A stretch of DNA of 19,835 bases from UBA1573 sp016794285. Its GTDB lineage: Bacteria > Pseudomonadota > Alphaproteobacteria > Micavibrionales > Micavibrionaceae. The stretch spans positions 1-19,835 of the forward strand of contig JAEUKO010000036.1 of the NCBI GenBank assembly GCA_016794285.1, given 5' to 3'. The number at the start of each line of letters is the position of its first letter. Positions within the stretch are counted from its first letter, which is position 1. The notes beneath the pieces were generated by a model, which searched no databases, had not been told where the DNA came from, and worked only from the letters and a program-made list of their open reading frames with translations. Positions 1 through 7,767 of the stretch are shown piece after piece. Both the position numbers and the translations under genes were made by a program.

Positions 1-61
1 AACGGCCAACGAAGTTCTTCCTTAACCATGGCGACACCATCCCCCACCCTTGCGTGATTTT

Positions 62-92
62 TTGCTTGCATCCTTGGCGGTTTTCCTTTAAT
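62..92 (+). promoter_or_regulatory. Candidate promoter for the rimP-nusA-infB operon
   Basis: TTGCTT at 62-67 and TTTAAT at 87-92 resemble -35 and -10 boxes, but the spacer is 19 bp, longer than ideal. TTGCAT at 66-71 would give a 15-bp spacer instead. A start near position 99 would place the hairpin at 127-150 inside a roughly 90-nt leader. The same arrangement (TTGC-T, 19 bp, TTTAAT) occurs upstream of truB. This rests on motif resemblance only. Confidence 0.3.
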
Positions 93-126
93 TGTTCTGC
101 AACAATAATACTCTGCTATTTGACAG

Positions 127-156
127 GGTGGGCTCAAAAAGAGGCCCGCCTTTTTT
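127..156 (+). terminator. rimP leader terminator/attenuator hairpin
   Basis: The arm 127-135 pairs with 141-150 (nine pairs, one of them G-T, one bulged G at 144, A5 loop), followed directly by six T. This is an intrinsic-terminator structure ending about 30 nt before the rimP start. A conserved premature terminator ahead of rimP is a known proteobacterial cis element (rimP-leader family), thought to act as an attenuator. It could also simply end transcription arriving from upstream. The structure is plain in the sequence; the attenuation role is inferred from position. Confidence 0.7.
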
Positions 157-187
157 GTTACCTAGCGACCCAAGACTAAGGCCGAAA

Positions 188-748
188 ATGAAGGGCACAG
201 CCCAAGAACAAAGAATATCTAGCCTGATTGAACCCGTTCTTAAAGATCTGGGGTTTCATCTCGTTCAGGTTCGTTTGCTGGGCAGTCAGAAATTGCAAAC
301 TCTGCAGATTATGGCTGAAGACCCAGAAACGGGCAATCTTGACCTTGATTCGTGTACCGAGGTCAGCCGCGCCATTGGTGTCTTGCTGGATGTTGAAGAC
401 CCTATCGCGAGTGCCTATCAGTTGGAAGTCAGTTCCCCCGGGATTGACCGTCCGTTGGTCCGGCCCCGTGACTTTGAAAAAGCGGTGGGACGTGAAATTA
501 ACGTGGAAACCGAGATGCCAGACGCAAATGGCCAAAAACGGTTCAAGGGAAGATTAACTGCGTTTGATTCCGATAAACTGACTCTTGCTAACGAAACCGG
601 CACAACCATCATTGGGCTTGCTGACGTGGTGAAGGCCAGACTTGTACTAACGGATGAGCTGTTCAAAATGGCTCAACCCAAGAAACCAACCAAAAAACCC
701 AAACCTGAAAAAGAAGACCAAAAAGTTAAGGAGCCAATACAAAAATGA
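188..748 (+). CDS. rimP: Ribosome maturation factor RimP
   Basis: RimP is needed for maturation of the 30S ribosomal subunit in the cytoplasm. The 186-residue product has the family layout: an N-terminal alpha/beta domain with the motif VSSPGIDRPL near residues 91-100, then an SH3-like C-terminal barrel ending around residue 165. A Lys/Pro-rich tail follows. An upstream in-frame ATG at 92 would force translation through the terminator hairpin at 127-150, so ATG 188 is preferred; it matches the usual start and length, although the upstream ribosome binding site is weak. It is the first gene of the operon, and its stop codon overlaps the nusA start as ATGA, which suggests translational coupling. 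Confidence 0.95.
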   Translation: MKGTAQEQRISSLIEPVLKDLGFHLVQVRLLGSQKLQTLQIMAEDPETGNLDLDSCTEVSRAIGVLLDVEDPIASAYQLEVSSPGIDRPLVRPRDFEKAVGREINVETEMPDANGQKRFKGRLTAFDSDKLTLANETGTTIIGLADVVKARLVLTDELFKMAQPKKPTKKPKPEKEDQKVKEPIQK

Positions 749-2286
749 GCCGTGTTGAGATTCTTCAAGTTGCTGATGCCGTTGCGCGTGAGAAAAACAT
801 TGATAAAGAAATTGTTATCCAAGCCATTGAGCAGGCTATTCAAAAGGCTGGCCGCTCAAAATATGGCCATGAGCATGACATTCGCTGTCACATTGACCGC
901 AGAACGGGTGAGACAGAACTGAAACGGTATCGCATCGTGACAGATCCTGAAGTGATTGAGAACGAAGCTGCGCAAATCACCGTAGAACAAGCTCGCCGCG
1001 AAAAGTCAGATGCTAATCTTGGCGACATTTTGATTGATACGCTTCCAGCCTTTGATTATGGACGGGTTGCAGCGCAAACGGCAAAACAAGTTATCATGCA
1101 AAATATTCGTGAAGCCGAACGCGAAATTCAATTCAATGAATTCAAAGACCGCATTGGTGAAATCGTCAATGGGGTTATTAAGCGTGTCGAATACGGCAAT
1201 GCTACAATCGAACTCGGTCGAGCCGAAGCTATTTTGCGTCGTGATGAGGCTCTGCCTCGTGAACACCTGAAGGCCGGAGATCGTGTTCGTGCGGTTATTT
1301 ACGATGTTCGTAGCGAGCCTCGTGGACCACAAATTTTTCTTTCGCGGACGCGAGGGGAATTTATGTCTCAGCTCTTCGCGCAAGAAGTGCCAGAAATTTA
1401 CGATGGCGTTATCACGATCAAGGCTGTTGCACGCGACCCAGGAAGCCGCGCCAAAATCGCAGTTTACTCTCGCGATAACGGCATTGATCCGGTCGGGGCC
1501 TGTGTCGGGATGCGTGGAAGCCGTGTTCAAGCGGTTTGCAACGAGCTGGGCGGTGAAAAAATTGACATTATTCCATGGTCATCGGACATTGCCACTTTTA
1601 TCGTCAATGCCTTGGCTCCTGCAGAAGTTTCCAAAGTCGTGATGGATGAGGAGAAAAAACGTCTTGATGTGGTTGTTCCCGATGAACAGCTGAGTCTGGC
1701 CATTGGCCGCCGTGGACAGAACGTTCGCCTCGCCTCTATTCTGACGGGTTGGTACATTGATATTCTGACCGAAGAAGAAGAAGCCAAACGTCGTCAGGAA
1801 GAATTTACGACACGTTCCAGCTTGTTTATCGAAGCTTTGGATATTGACGAAGTTATTGCCCGTCTTTTGATTGCCGAAGGCTTTACAAAAGTTGAAGAGC
1901 TTGCCGATACCCCCGTTGCCGAACTGGGACAAATTGAAGGGTTCAGTGATGAAATTGCTGAAGAACTTCAAAATCGTGCGAAAAACTGGCTCTCCAGCAA
2001 GGCCGAAGAGCTCAAAACCCGTCAGGCTGATCTCAATCTTCAAGAAGACCTTCTCAACTTTGAAGGCCTCAGCAGCATCCAAATTATAAAACTAGGTGAA
2101 GCAGGCATAAAATCTCTTGATGATCTTGCCGATCTTGCCGGAGACGAATTGGTTGAAATTCTTGGCAAAGAACAAATTAGCGAGAACAAAGCCAACGAGA
2201 TGATTATGAGAGCGCGTGAACACTGGTTTGCGGAGGAAGATAGCGGGTCCGCTGCTGTTTCTTCTTCGGCACGCTCGAACCATTAA
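745..2286 (+). CDS. nusA: Transcription termination/antitermination protein NusA
   Basis: NusA binds RNA polymerase and nascent RNA and modulates pausing, termination and antitermination. The 513-residue protein shows the N-terminal polymerase-binding domain (about 1-130), an S1 domain starting near residue 138, and two KH domains with GxxG loops at about 254-257 (GMRG) and 321-324 (GRRG). Two C-terminal acidic helix-hairpin-helix repeats follow at about 360-500. This is the length expected for proteobacterial NusA with both acidic repeats. ATG 745 overlaps the rimP stop, and AAGGAG at 728-733 lies 11 bases upstream. YlxR follows after 19 bp. Confidence 0.97.
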   Translation: MSRVEILQVADAVAREKNIDKEIVIQAIEQAIQKAGRSKYGHEHDIRCHIDRRTGETELKRYRIVTDPEVIENEAAQITVEQARREKSDANLGDILIDTLPAFDYGRVAAQTAKQVIMQNIREAEREIQFNEFKDRIGEIVNGVIKRVEYGNATIELGRAEAILRRDEALPREHLKAGDRVRAVIYDVRSEPRGPQIFLSRTRGEFMSQLFAQEVPEIYDGVITIKAVARDPGSRAKIAVYSRDNGIDPVGACVGMRGSRVQAVCNELGGEKIDIIPWSSDIATFIVNALAPAEVSKVVMDEEKKRLDVVVPDEQLSLAIGRRGQNVRLASILTGWYIDILTEEEEAKRRQEEFTTRSSLFIEALDIDEVIARLLIAEGFTKVEELADTPVAELGQIEGFSDEIAEELQNRAKNWLSSKAEELKTRQADLNLQEDLLNFEGLSSIQIIKLGEAGIKSLDDLADLAGDELVEILGKEQISENKANEMIMRAREHWFAEEDSGSAAVSSSARSNH

Positions 2287-2297
2287 CAATGTGCTGC

Positions 2298-2302
2298 GGA
2301 GG
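2298..2302 (+). promoter_or_regulatory. Ribosome binding site deciding the ylxR start
   Basis: GGAGG lies 3 bases before ATG 2306 and 6 bases before GTG 2309, directly after the nusA stop. No comparable site precedes the later in-frame ATG codons at 2462 and 2489, so the long N-terminus of the YlxR protein is probably translated. Confidence 0.6.
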
Positions 2303-2305
2303 AAC

Positions 2306-3067
2306 ATGGTGGCAATCAGGCCCGAGTATTTTTACCATCCAGCCGTAGGAGTTTTATCTCCTGCGACTCTTGGTGTTTATACTCGTTCGATTGTTTCAAC
2401 ACCTCCGTCTTTGTCACACCCATCTTCGCCCTCTCAACAACCTGATCCGGTGGTATCTGAAATGCCTCGTCATGCGGCGCGTAAAACCATGTCTCTGGCA
2501 AAAGCCGCGCTTTGCGCGGTGACCGGAGAAATATTGCCCACCACTCAAATGATCCGCTTCGTGATAACCCCTGACCTTGAGGTTTTTCCCGATTTTTCCG
2601 AGCGGTTGCCCGGGAAATTTATCTGGATAAAAGCAGGTCGTTCCGTTCTTCAAAAAGCGATCTGGCGAAACAGCTTTGCTTCTTCGGCCAAAGAAGCTGT
2701 GATTGTGCCAAAAGATTTGCTGGAGCGGGTGGAGCAGGGCCTGAATGCGCTTGCCCTTCAATCGCTTAATCTAGCGCGACGGGCTGGAGAATTTCGTCAG
2801 GGCTTTGTCAAGGTGGAGGAACTGCTCCGCTCAGGTGAGGCTGGCGTTTATATCGTAGCTTCAGATGCCAAGGAAAACGGTAGAGAAAAACTAGAGCGAC
2901 TGGCGAATGGCCTTCCTGTCGTTGATATGTGGACAATTGCCGAACTTTCTGAAGCAATTGGCGAAGCAAATGTCGTGCATATTGCCCTAATGCAGGGCGG
3001 CATATCACGCACACTATTGAATACTGTTCAAAAACTGAATGCAATGAGATCGGATCTAAAGCGATGA
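2306..3067 (+). CDS. rnpM: YlxR (RnpM-like) RNA-binding protein with C-terminal L7Ae-like domain
   Basis: YlxR (DUF448) proteins bind RNA and are encoded between nusA and infB; in Firmicutes the homologue RnpM modulates RNase P. Alphaproteobacteria often carry a fusion to an L7Ae/L30e-like RNA-binding fold, as here. The product has 253 residues: a Pro/Ser-rich extension (about 1-58), the YlxR domain (about 66-140) and the L7Ae-like domain (about 146-245, with the LNLARRAGE motif). Two points are odd: the extension is longer than usual, and the common GRGAW-type motif reads GKFIW at residues 103-107. The start rests on GGAGG at 2298-2302; GTG 2309 is an alternative. The stop overlaps the infB start. 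Confidence 0.85.
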   Translation: MVAIRPEYFYHPAVGVLSPATLGVYTRSIVSTPPSLSHPSSPSQQPDPVVSEMPRHAARKTMSLAKAALCAVTGEILPTTQMIRFVITPDLEVFPDFSERLPGKFIWIKAGRSVLQKAIWRNSFASSAKEAVIVPKDLLERVEQGLNALALQSLNLARRAGEFRQGFVKVEELLRSGEAGVYIVASDAKENGREKLERLANGLPVVDMWTIAELSEAIGEANVVHIALMQGGISRTLLNTVQKLNAMRSDLKR

Positions 3068-5625
3068 GCGACCAAGATAAAAAAACACTAAGCCTAGGCG
3101 GAAGCAAAGGGACGCTAAGTCTCAAAGGGATGGGCCCGGGACAACAGCAAATCACGCAAACTCTGGCGCGTGGTCAAAGTCGCGGCGTTCAAATTGAAGT
3201 CCGCAAAAAACGCGGTGCAGTCCCCCTGTCCGGACAAAATCCCGATGGAACAGATGCTGGCCATCCTGACGCGCATTTGACCAATGACGAACGGGAAGTA
3301 CGGCTTCGCGCCTTACAAAAGGCCAAAGAGGATGAAGATCGTCGCCGCGAAGAAGAAGCCAAGCGTCGCGCTCTCGAAGCCGAAGAGGCCAAAGTGCGGG
3401 AAGAGGCAGAACAAACTGGCCGCCGCCCGGGGAAAATTGACGCCGAAGAGCTTCGGCGCCGTGAAGTCGAAGAGCTAGAGCGGATTAAAGAAGAAGACCG
3501 CATAAAAGCCGAAGAATCCGCTCGTTTGCGAGCAATTCAAGACAAGCAGCGTCAGCAAGCCGAAGCGTCTTCCTCAGCTCCTCTTGCCACAACGACATCT
3601 GCTCCTCACCTGCGAACGAGCGATGACGATTCTAGTTCCGGTGGTTTCCGTGATCGCATGAAAAAAGCTCCGATGCGGACGCGCACAGCGGCAGAACCGG
3701 ATGATAGCAATTCTACTTCGGGACGGATGCGCCGCTTAACCGTTAATCAGGTTCTCAACGAACAATATGAACGGGCAGAAGCTGGCCGCTCTATGGCCGT
3801 TCTCAAACGCGCTCGTCAGAAGGCCCGCGCAGGACAAGGAAATCAGGTCGAAGCCGCAAAAATCCACCGTGAAGTTACCGTTCCTGAAACCATCACAGTT
3901 CAGGAACTGGCCAACCGGATGGCAGAACGTGGCGGTGATGTTATCAAGTGCTTGATGAAAATGGGGGTCATGGCGACGATCAACCAGACCATTGATGCGG
4001 ATACCGCCGAGTTGGTTATTCTTGAGTTTGGTCACAAAATCAAACGGGTAACCGATGCCGATGTTGAAGTCGGGATTGAAGGAACAGAAGACCTTGAAGG
4101 AGATTTGATCTCACGCGCTCCGGTTGTTACCATTATGGGTCACGTTGACCACGGTAAAACATCCTTGCTGGATGCCATGCGCGAAACCGATGTTGTTTCC
4201 GGTGAAGCTGGAGGCATTACTCAACACATTGGGGCTTATCAAGTAACCCTCAAATCGGGGAATAAAATCACCTTCCTTGATACGCCCGGGCACGCAGCTT
4301 TCTCGGAAATGCGAGCACGCGGTGCGAATGTGACCGATATTGTTGTTCTGGTGGTCGCCGCCAATGATTCCATCATGCCACAAACTATTGAAGCCATTGC
4401 TCACGCCAAAGCAGCAAAAGTTCCGATGATTGTGGCCATCAATAAAATTGATTTGCCGGATGCAAACCCACAAAAGGTTAAACAAGACCTTTTGATGCAT
4501 GATATTCAAGTCGAAGATATGGGCGGCGAAGTCCTCACCGTTGAACTCTCGGCCAAAAAACGCATCAATCTCGAAAAACTTGAAGAAGCGATTATGCTAC
4601 AAGCAGAGATGCTCAATTTGCGGGCCAACCCAAATCGGGAAGCACAAGGCGTTGTGGTTGAATCCAAATTGGAACAAGGTCGTGGGTCTGTGGCTACAGT
4701 TCTGATCCAAAGAGGGACGCTGCATATCGGCGATATTTTTGTGGTAGGCTCAGAATGGGGCCGCGTTCGGGCGATGCTCAACGATAAAGGTCAACAAATC
4801 AAAGAAGCTGCACCCGGGCAACCCGTTGAGGTCCTTGGTTTGACTGGCACACCAGACGCAGGAGATCAATTGGCTATTGTTGAATCAGAAGCAAAAGCCC
4901 GTGAGATTACCTCTTACCGTCACAACAAGAAGAAGGCCAAAGAAGCCGCTGTGGTCACGGGAACCAGCTTTGAGCAATTGCTTGCGCTGTCTCGCGAAGG
5001 CAAGAAAGAACTGGCCATCATCGTCAAAGCAGACGTTCACGGATCGGTTGAGGCAATTGCCGGAACTCTTGGCAAGATCGTGGAAGACAATAAGGAAGTG
5101 TCGGTGCGTGTTCTGCACTCTGGCGTTGGGGCCATTACCGAATCTGATGTGACCTTGGCGCGGGCTTCGAACGCCATGCTGATTGGCTTTAACGTGCGGG
5201 CCAATGCACAAGCTAGAGACATGGCCAAACGCGACCGTGTCGATATTCGTTACTACAACATTATTTACAACATCATGGATGATGTGAAGGCCCTTCTGAG
5301 CGGATTGCTCTCTCCCGTCACCCGCGAGGAATACTTGGGACAAGCCCAGATCCGTCAGGTTTTCAACATTACCAAAGTTGGAAAAATCGGGGGCTGCATG
5401 GTCACAACCGGCGTTGTCAAACGTGGCTCGAAAGTGCGCTTGCTGCGTGATGACGTTGTCATCCATGAAGGAACACTCAAAACCCTTAAACGCTTCAAAG
5501 ACGAAGTCAGAGAAGTCAAAGAGGGAATGGAATGCGGGATGGCCTTTGAAAACTATGATGGAATTCAAGAAGGCGACATTATTGAATGCTTCGACGTAAA
5601 AGAAGAAGCCCGTACGTTGGAATAA
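3064..5625 (+). CDS. infB: Translation initiation factor IF-2
   Basis: IF2 is the GTPase that places initiator fMet-tRNA on the 30S subunit and promotes subunit joining. The 853-residue protein begins with an alphaproteobacterial-type N-terminus rich in Lys/Ser/Gly. A long Glu/Arg/Lys-rich, probably helical stretch follows at about 75-165, then an IF2_N module near 275-325. The G domain has GHVDHGKT at 359-366, DTPGH at 406-410 and NKID at 460-463, followed by domains II, III and IV to the C-terminus. The ATG overlaps the ylxR stop, so translation is probably coupled. rbfA begins four bases after the stop. Confidence 0.98.
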   Translation: MSDQDKKTLSLGGSKGTLSLKGMGPGQQQITQTLARGQSRGVQIEVRKKRGAVPLSGQNPDGTDAGHPDAHLTNDEREVRLRALQKAKEDEDRRREEEAKRRALEAEEAKVREEAEQTGRRPGKIDAEELRRREVEELERIKEEDRIKAEESARLRAIQDKQRQQAEASSSAPLATTTSAPHLRTSDDDSSSGGFRDRMKKAPMRTRTAAEPDDSNSTSGRMRRLTVNQVLNEQYERAEAGRSMAVLKRARQKARAGQGNQVEAAKIHREVTVPETITVQELANRMAERGGDVIKCLMKMGVMATINQTIDADTAELVILEFGHKIKRVTDADVEVGIEGTEDLEGDLISRAPVVTIMGHVDHGKTSLLDAMRETDVVSGEAGGITQHIGAYQVTLKSGNKITFLDTPGHAAFSEMRARGANVTDIVVLVVAANDSIMPQTIEAIAHAKAAKVPMIVAINKIDLPDANPQKVKQDLLMHDIQVEDMGGEVLTVELSAKKRINLEKLEEAIMLQAEMLNLRANPNREAQGVVVESKLEQGRGSVATVLIQRGTLHIGDIFVVGSEWGRVRAMLNDKGQQIKEAAPGQPVEVLGLTGTPDAGDQLAIVESEAKAREITSYRHNKKKAKEAAVVTGTSFEQLLALSREGKKELAIIVKADVHGSVEAIAGTLGKIVEDNKEVSVRVLHSGVGAITESDVTLARASNAMLIGFNVRANAQARDMAKRDRVDIRYYNIIYNIMDDVKALLSGLLSPVTREEYLGQAQIRQVFNITKVGKIGGCMVTTGVVKRGSKVRLLRDDVVIHEGTLKTLKRFKDEVREVKEGMECGMAFENYDGIQEGDIIECFDVKEEARTLE

Positions 5626-5629
5626 GCCT

Positions 5630-6016
5630 ATGACGCAGAAAACATTGGTTGGACAATCACAAAGGCAGCTTCGCGTCGGCGAGCAGCTTCGCCACATCTT
5701 GGTTGAAACGTTGCAACGCGGACATTTTCACAACGAAATCTTGTTGAGAGATGCCCCCTTGGTTACGGTCACCGAGGTTCAAGTGACATCTGACCTTAAA
5801 ACAGCAACAGCCTATGTTATTCGCCTTGGTGGGGGAGATATGAAAGAACTCCTGACGGCTCTTAATGAAACAGCCACAGTTTTTCAAAAAGAGTTCGCCC
5901 ACCAAATGCGGATGAAATTCACCCCTCGCCTCCGCTTTATGGAGGACAGCAGCTTTGACAAAGCAGCGAAGATTGAATCCATTCTTCACAACCTGCCCAA
6001 ACCTGCTGAAAGCTGA
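5630..6016 (+). CDS. rbfA: 30S ribosome-binding factor RbfA
   Basis: RbfA is a small KH-fold protein that binds the immature 30S subunit and helps process and fold the 16S rRNA 5' region. The 128-residue product has the family length and hallmarks: the N-terminal RVGEQLRHIL helix (about 13-22), the strand with VTEVQVTSDL, and the C-terminal PRLRF element. It follows infB by 4 bp and closes the contiguous operon. Its last 16 bases (6001-6016) recur exactly at 6986-7001, just before the next plus-strand permease gene. This indicates that the solute-binding gene between the copies was inserted at the rbfA 3' end. Confidence 0.95.
   Translation: MTQKTLVGQSQRQLRVGEQLRHILVETLQRGHFHNEILLRDAPLVTVTEVQVTSDLKTATAYVIRLGGGDMKELLTALNETATVFQKEFAHQMRMKFTPRLRFMEDSSFDKAAKIESILHNLPKPAES
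6001..6016 (+). repeat. 16-bp direct repeat, left copy (rbfA 3' end)
   Basis: ACCTGCTGAAAGCTGA encodes the last residues and stop codon of rbfA and is repeated exactly at 6986-7001. The bases immediately outside the 16 bp differ at both ends. The layout resembles a target duplication or an attachment core at a gene's 3' end. Confidence 0.85.
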
Positions 6017-6026
6017 TAGGGCATGA

Positions 6027-6039
6027 TTTGTCTGACAAA
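6027..6039. repeat. Perfect 13-bp palindrome upstream of the solute-binding protein gene
   Basis: TTTGTC-T-GACAAA is a perfect inverted repeat with one central base, about 48 bp before the start of the downstream gene. The spacing is too tight for an RNA hairpin, so it looks more like an operator or recombinase half-site pair. No function is known. Confidence 0.4.
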
Positions 6040-6086
6040 CTAAAGTAAAAATTTTGATTTTCTTCAAAAGAGCAGTGAGGTCTAAA

Positions 6087-6923
6087 ATGAAAAATTATTT
6101 CTTGGCTCTTCTTTTGCTAATTCTACCCTTTCCATCATTAGCATCCGATAAGCTGACAGCATCTGAACGTGTTGTTAGCACGAATATTTTGCGCTGTGGT
6201 TATGGTGGAAGTAATCCCTATTTTAAAAAAGACCCCAATACAGGTGAAATTTCGGGAATGTATATCGAAATCTTACAAGAAGCCGCCAAACTCCTGTCGC
6301 TCAAAATTGAATGGACAGAGGAAGTCGGTTATGCGGAATTTGCAGAGGGCCTGAAAATTGGGCGTTATGACGCCTTTTGTGCTCCGATTGGTATTCTTCC
6401 AAGTCGCGCAAGAGTATCCACTTCAGCAATACCTTTAGCCTATAATCCCCAGTTTTTTTATACAACTAAAGAAAAAAAATTATCATCAAATATTCAAGAT
6501 TATAATAAAAAGGAAATCAAGGCTGTTACAACAGATGGTGAGGGTTTTCAAATACTCACTCGTAAGTTTCTTCCAAATGCAACTGAAGTATCAAATGCAA
6601 GCATGACACCCCCCGCCAATATTTTTATGGATGTTGTTATGGGTAAAGTTGACGTTGTTATGCATGATCCTGTAAACATCAATATGTTTAATAAAGACAA
6701 TGCCGAAAAAGGCAAGCTTATACCTATTACTGACAAACCGACATCACTTTCCCCCACAACCGCATTCAGTGTCCTTCCTGAAGACACGCATCTTCTGAAT
6801 ATGATGAATGTTGCGTTTCAGACTTTGTTGGATAGTGGCAAAGTCGAAGAAATCCTGATGAAATACGAGGTAACGCCAGATATCCTTTACCGCGTTGAAC
6901 CTAATTACAAAAAACCAAATTGA
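6087..6923 (+). CDS. Periplasmic solute-binding protein, family 3 (amino-acid type)
   Basis: This is probably a secreted ligand-binding protein of the SBP_bac_3 superfamily, which usually captures amino acids or similar small molecules for an ABC importer. The 278-residue product has a signal peptide (Lys at position 2, Leu-rich core at 6-13, likely cleavage after Ala19). The mature part shows the family pattern: a CGYGG segment near 37, DPNTGEISGMY near 49-59, and a GRYDAF segment near 92-97. ATG 6087 is preferred over 6054 because GAGG lies just upstream and the signal peptide then starts correctly. No ABC permease or ATPase is adjacent, so the ligand is unknown. The gene is visibly more AT-rich than its neighbours and bracketed by a 16-bp repeat, suggesting transfer. 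Confidence 0.8.
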   Translation: MKNYFLALLLLILPFPSLASDKLTASERVVSTNILRCGYGGSNPYFKKDPNTGEISGMYIEILQEAAKLLSLKIEWTEEVGYAEFAEGLKIGRYDAFCAPIGILPSRARVSTSAIPLAYNPQFFYTTKEKKLSSNIQDYNKKEIKAVTTDGEGFQILTRKFLPNATEVSNASMTPPANIFMDVVMGKVDVVMHDPVNINMFNKDNAEKGKLIPITDKPTSLSPTTAFSVLPEDTHLLNMMNVAFQTLLDSGKVEEILMKYEVTPDILYRVEPNYKKPN

Positions 6924-6985
6924 TTGACATAGTTTTTTATAATTCAAGAAAGACGAGCAAAATAAATCCCGCGCTATTGTCCCCG

Positions 6986-7001
6986 ACCTGCTGAAAGCTG
7001 A
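6986..7001 (+). repeat. 16-bp direct repeat, right copy
   Basis: This is an exact copy of 6001-6016 (ACCTGCTGAAAGCTGA), one base before the permease ATG at 7003. Joining the two copies would put the rbfA stop codon immediately before that ATG, giving a compact rbfA-permease junction. The copy is non-coding here. Confidence 0.85.
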
Positions 7002-7002
7002 A

Positions 7003-7767
7003 ATGTTTGAAACAGCCTCCCTATTAGAACATGCAATGATCTTGCTTGTTGGATTTGTTGCAGGTGCGACAGGTGCTTTTGTTGGGGGTGGAGGTGGATT
7101 GTTATCTGTCTCCTTCCTGATTTTGCTCGGCATTCCCCCTCATATAGCTGTTGCAACAAATCGCTTTGCTGCCATTGGTGCTTCGGGAACAGCTTTTCTG
7201 CGTTTTTTCAAATCAGGTAAAATTGTCTGGCCTTTAGTTCCTGTGTTTATCCTTCTCGGTGTCCTAGGCGGAATTATTGGCGCAGAAATTCTAGTTAAAA
7301 CAAACGAGTCTGTACTGCAAACATTCACAGGACTGGCTCTGATTTGTTTAGCACCATTAGTTTTTGCTAAGAAAGATTTTGGTGTTTTCGAAAATCATAC
7401 CCCCTTCTGGTCCAAGCGTTTTTTCCTCGGGTGTTTTTTATATTTCTTGCTTATGATTTTTGGAGGTTTCTTTGGGCCCGGTGTAGGCATTTTATTCATT
7501 CTTCTTGTTGTGCGTTTGTTTGGTCTAACTTTTATCCAAGCCATCGCAACAGACAACCTTCCTTGGGCAATTATGAGCATATCAACCCTTGTTGTTCTCG
7601 CATTGGAGGGATTGGTTGACTGGGCTTCGGGGGCTTTTTTATTCGCTGGAATGGCGGCCGGAGGATGGTTTGGTGCTGACCGAGCGCTTCATTACGGAGA
7701 TAAAATCGTAAAACAAACTTTCATCATCGTATGTGCCGTATTGGGTGTCGCCGTTTTGCTGAAATGA
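7003..7767 (+). CDS. TauE/SafE (TSUP) family membrane permease
   Basis: TSUP proteins are inner-membrane permeases linked to export of sulfite and organosulfonates or to uptake of other small anions; the substrate here cannot be read from sequence. The 254-residue protein has about eight hydrophobic segments arranged as two related halves. Each half carries the family's glycine-rich entrance motif (GAFVGGGGG near 24-32 and GGFFGPGVG near 153-161) followed by a conserved segment with IAVATN or IAIATDN-like endings. ATG 7003 has only a poor ribosome binding site and sits one base after a duplicated rbfA end, so it may once have been coupled to rbfA. Its stop codon abuts the stop of the convergent gene. 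Confidence 0.85.
   Translation: MFETASLLEHAMILLVGFVAGATGAFVGGGGGLLSVSFLILLGIPPHIAVATNRFAAIGASGTAFLRFFKSGKIVWPLVPVFILLGVLGGIIGAEILVKTNESVLQTFTGLALICLAPLVFAKKDFGVFENHTPFWSKRFFLGCFLYFLLMIFGGFFGPGVGILFILLVVRLFGLTFIQAIATDNLPWAIMSISTLVVLALEGLVDWASGAFLFAGMAAGGWFGADRALHYGDKIVKQTFIIVCAVLGVAVLLK

Noticed and set aside
1..40. Possible start of a divergent minus-strand gene (ATG at 40 or 29, preceded by a G-rich stretch)
   Set aside because: Only about 13 codons are visible. A plus-strand frame also ends with a stop at 23-25 and could be the tail of an upstream gene. The window does not allow a choice.
92..187. N-terminal extension of RimP from ATG 92
   Set aside because: The extension would be translated from the terminator hairpin and its T run, and has no resemblance to RimP. 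ATG 188 gives the normal protein.
4885..5697. Long minus-strand open frame of 270 codons opposite infB
   Set aside because: It lies antisense to highly conserved IF2 domains, has no recognisable protein features, and is a by-product of infB codon use.
6924..6943. TTGACA and TATAAT ahead of the permease gene
   Set aside because: The boxes are only 8 bp apart, far from the 16-18 bp needed for a sigma-70 promoter.
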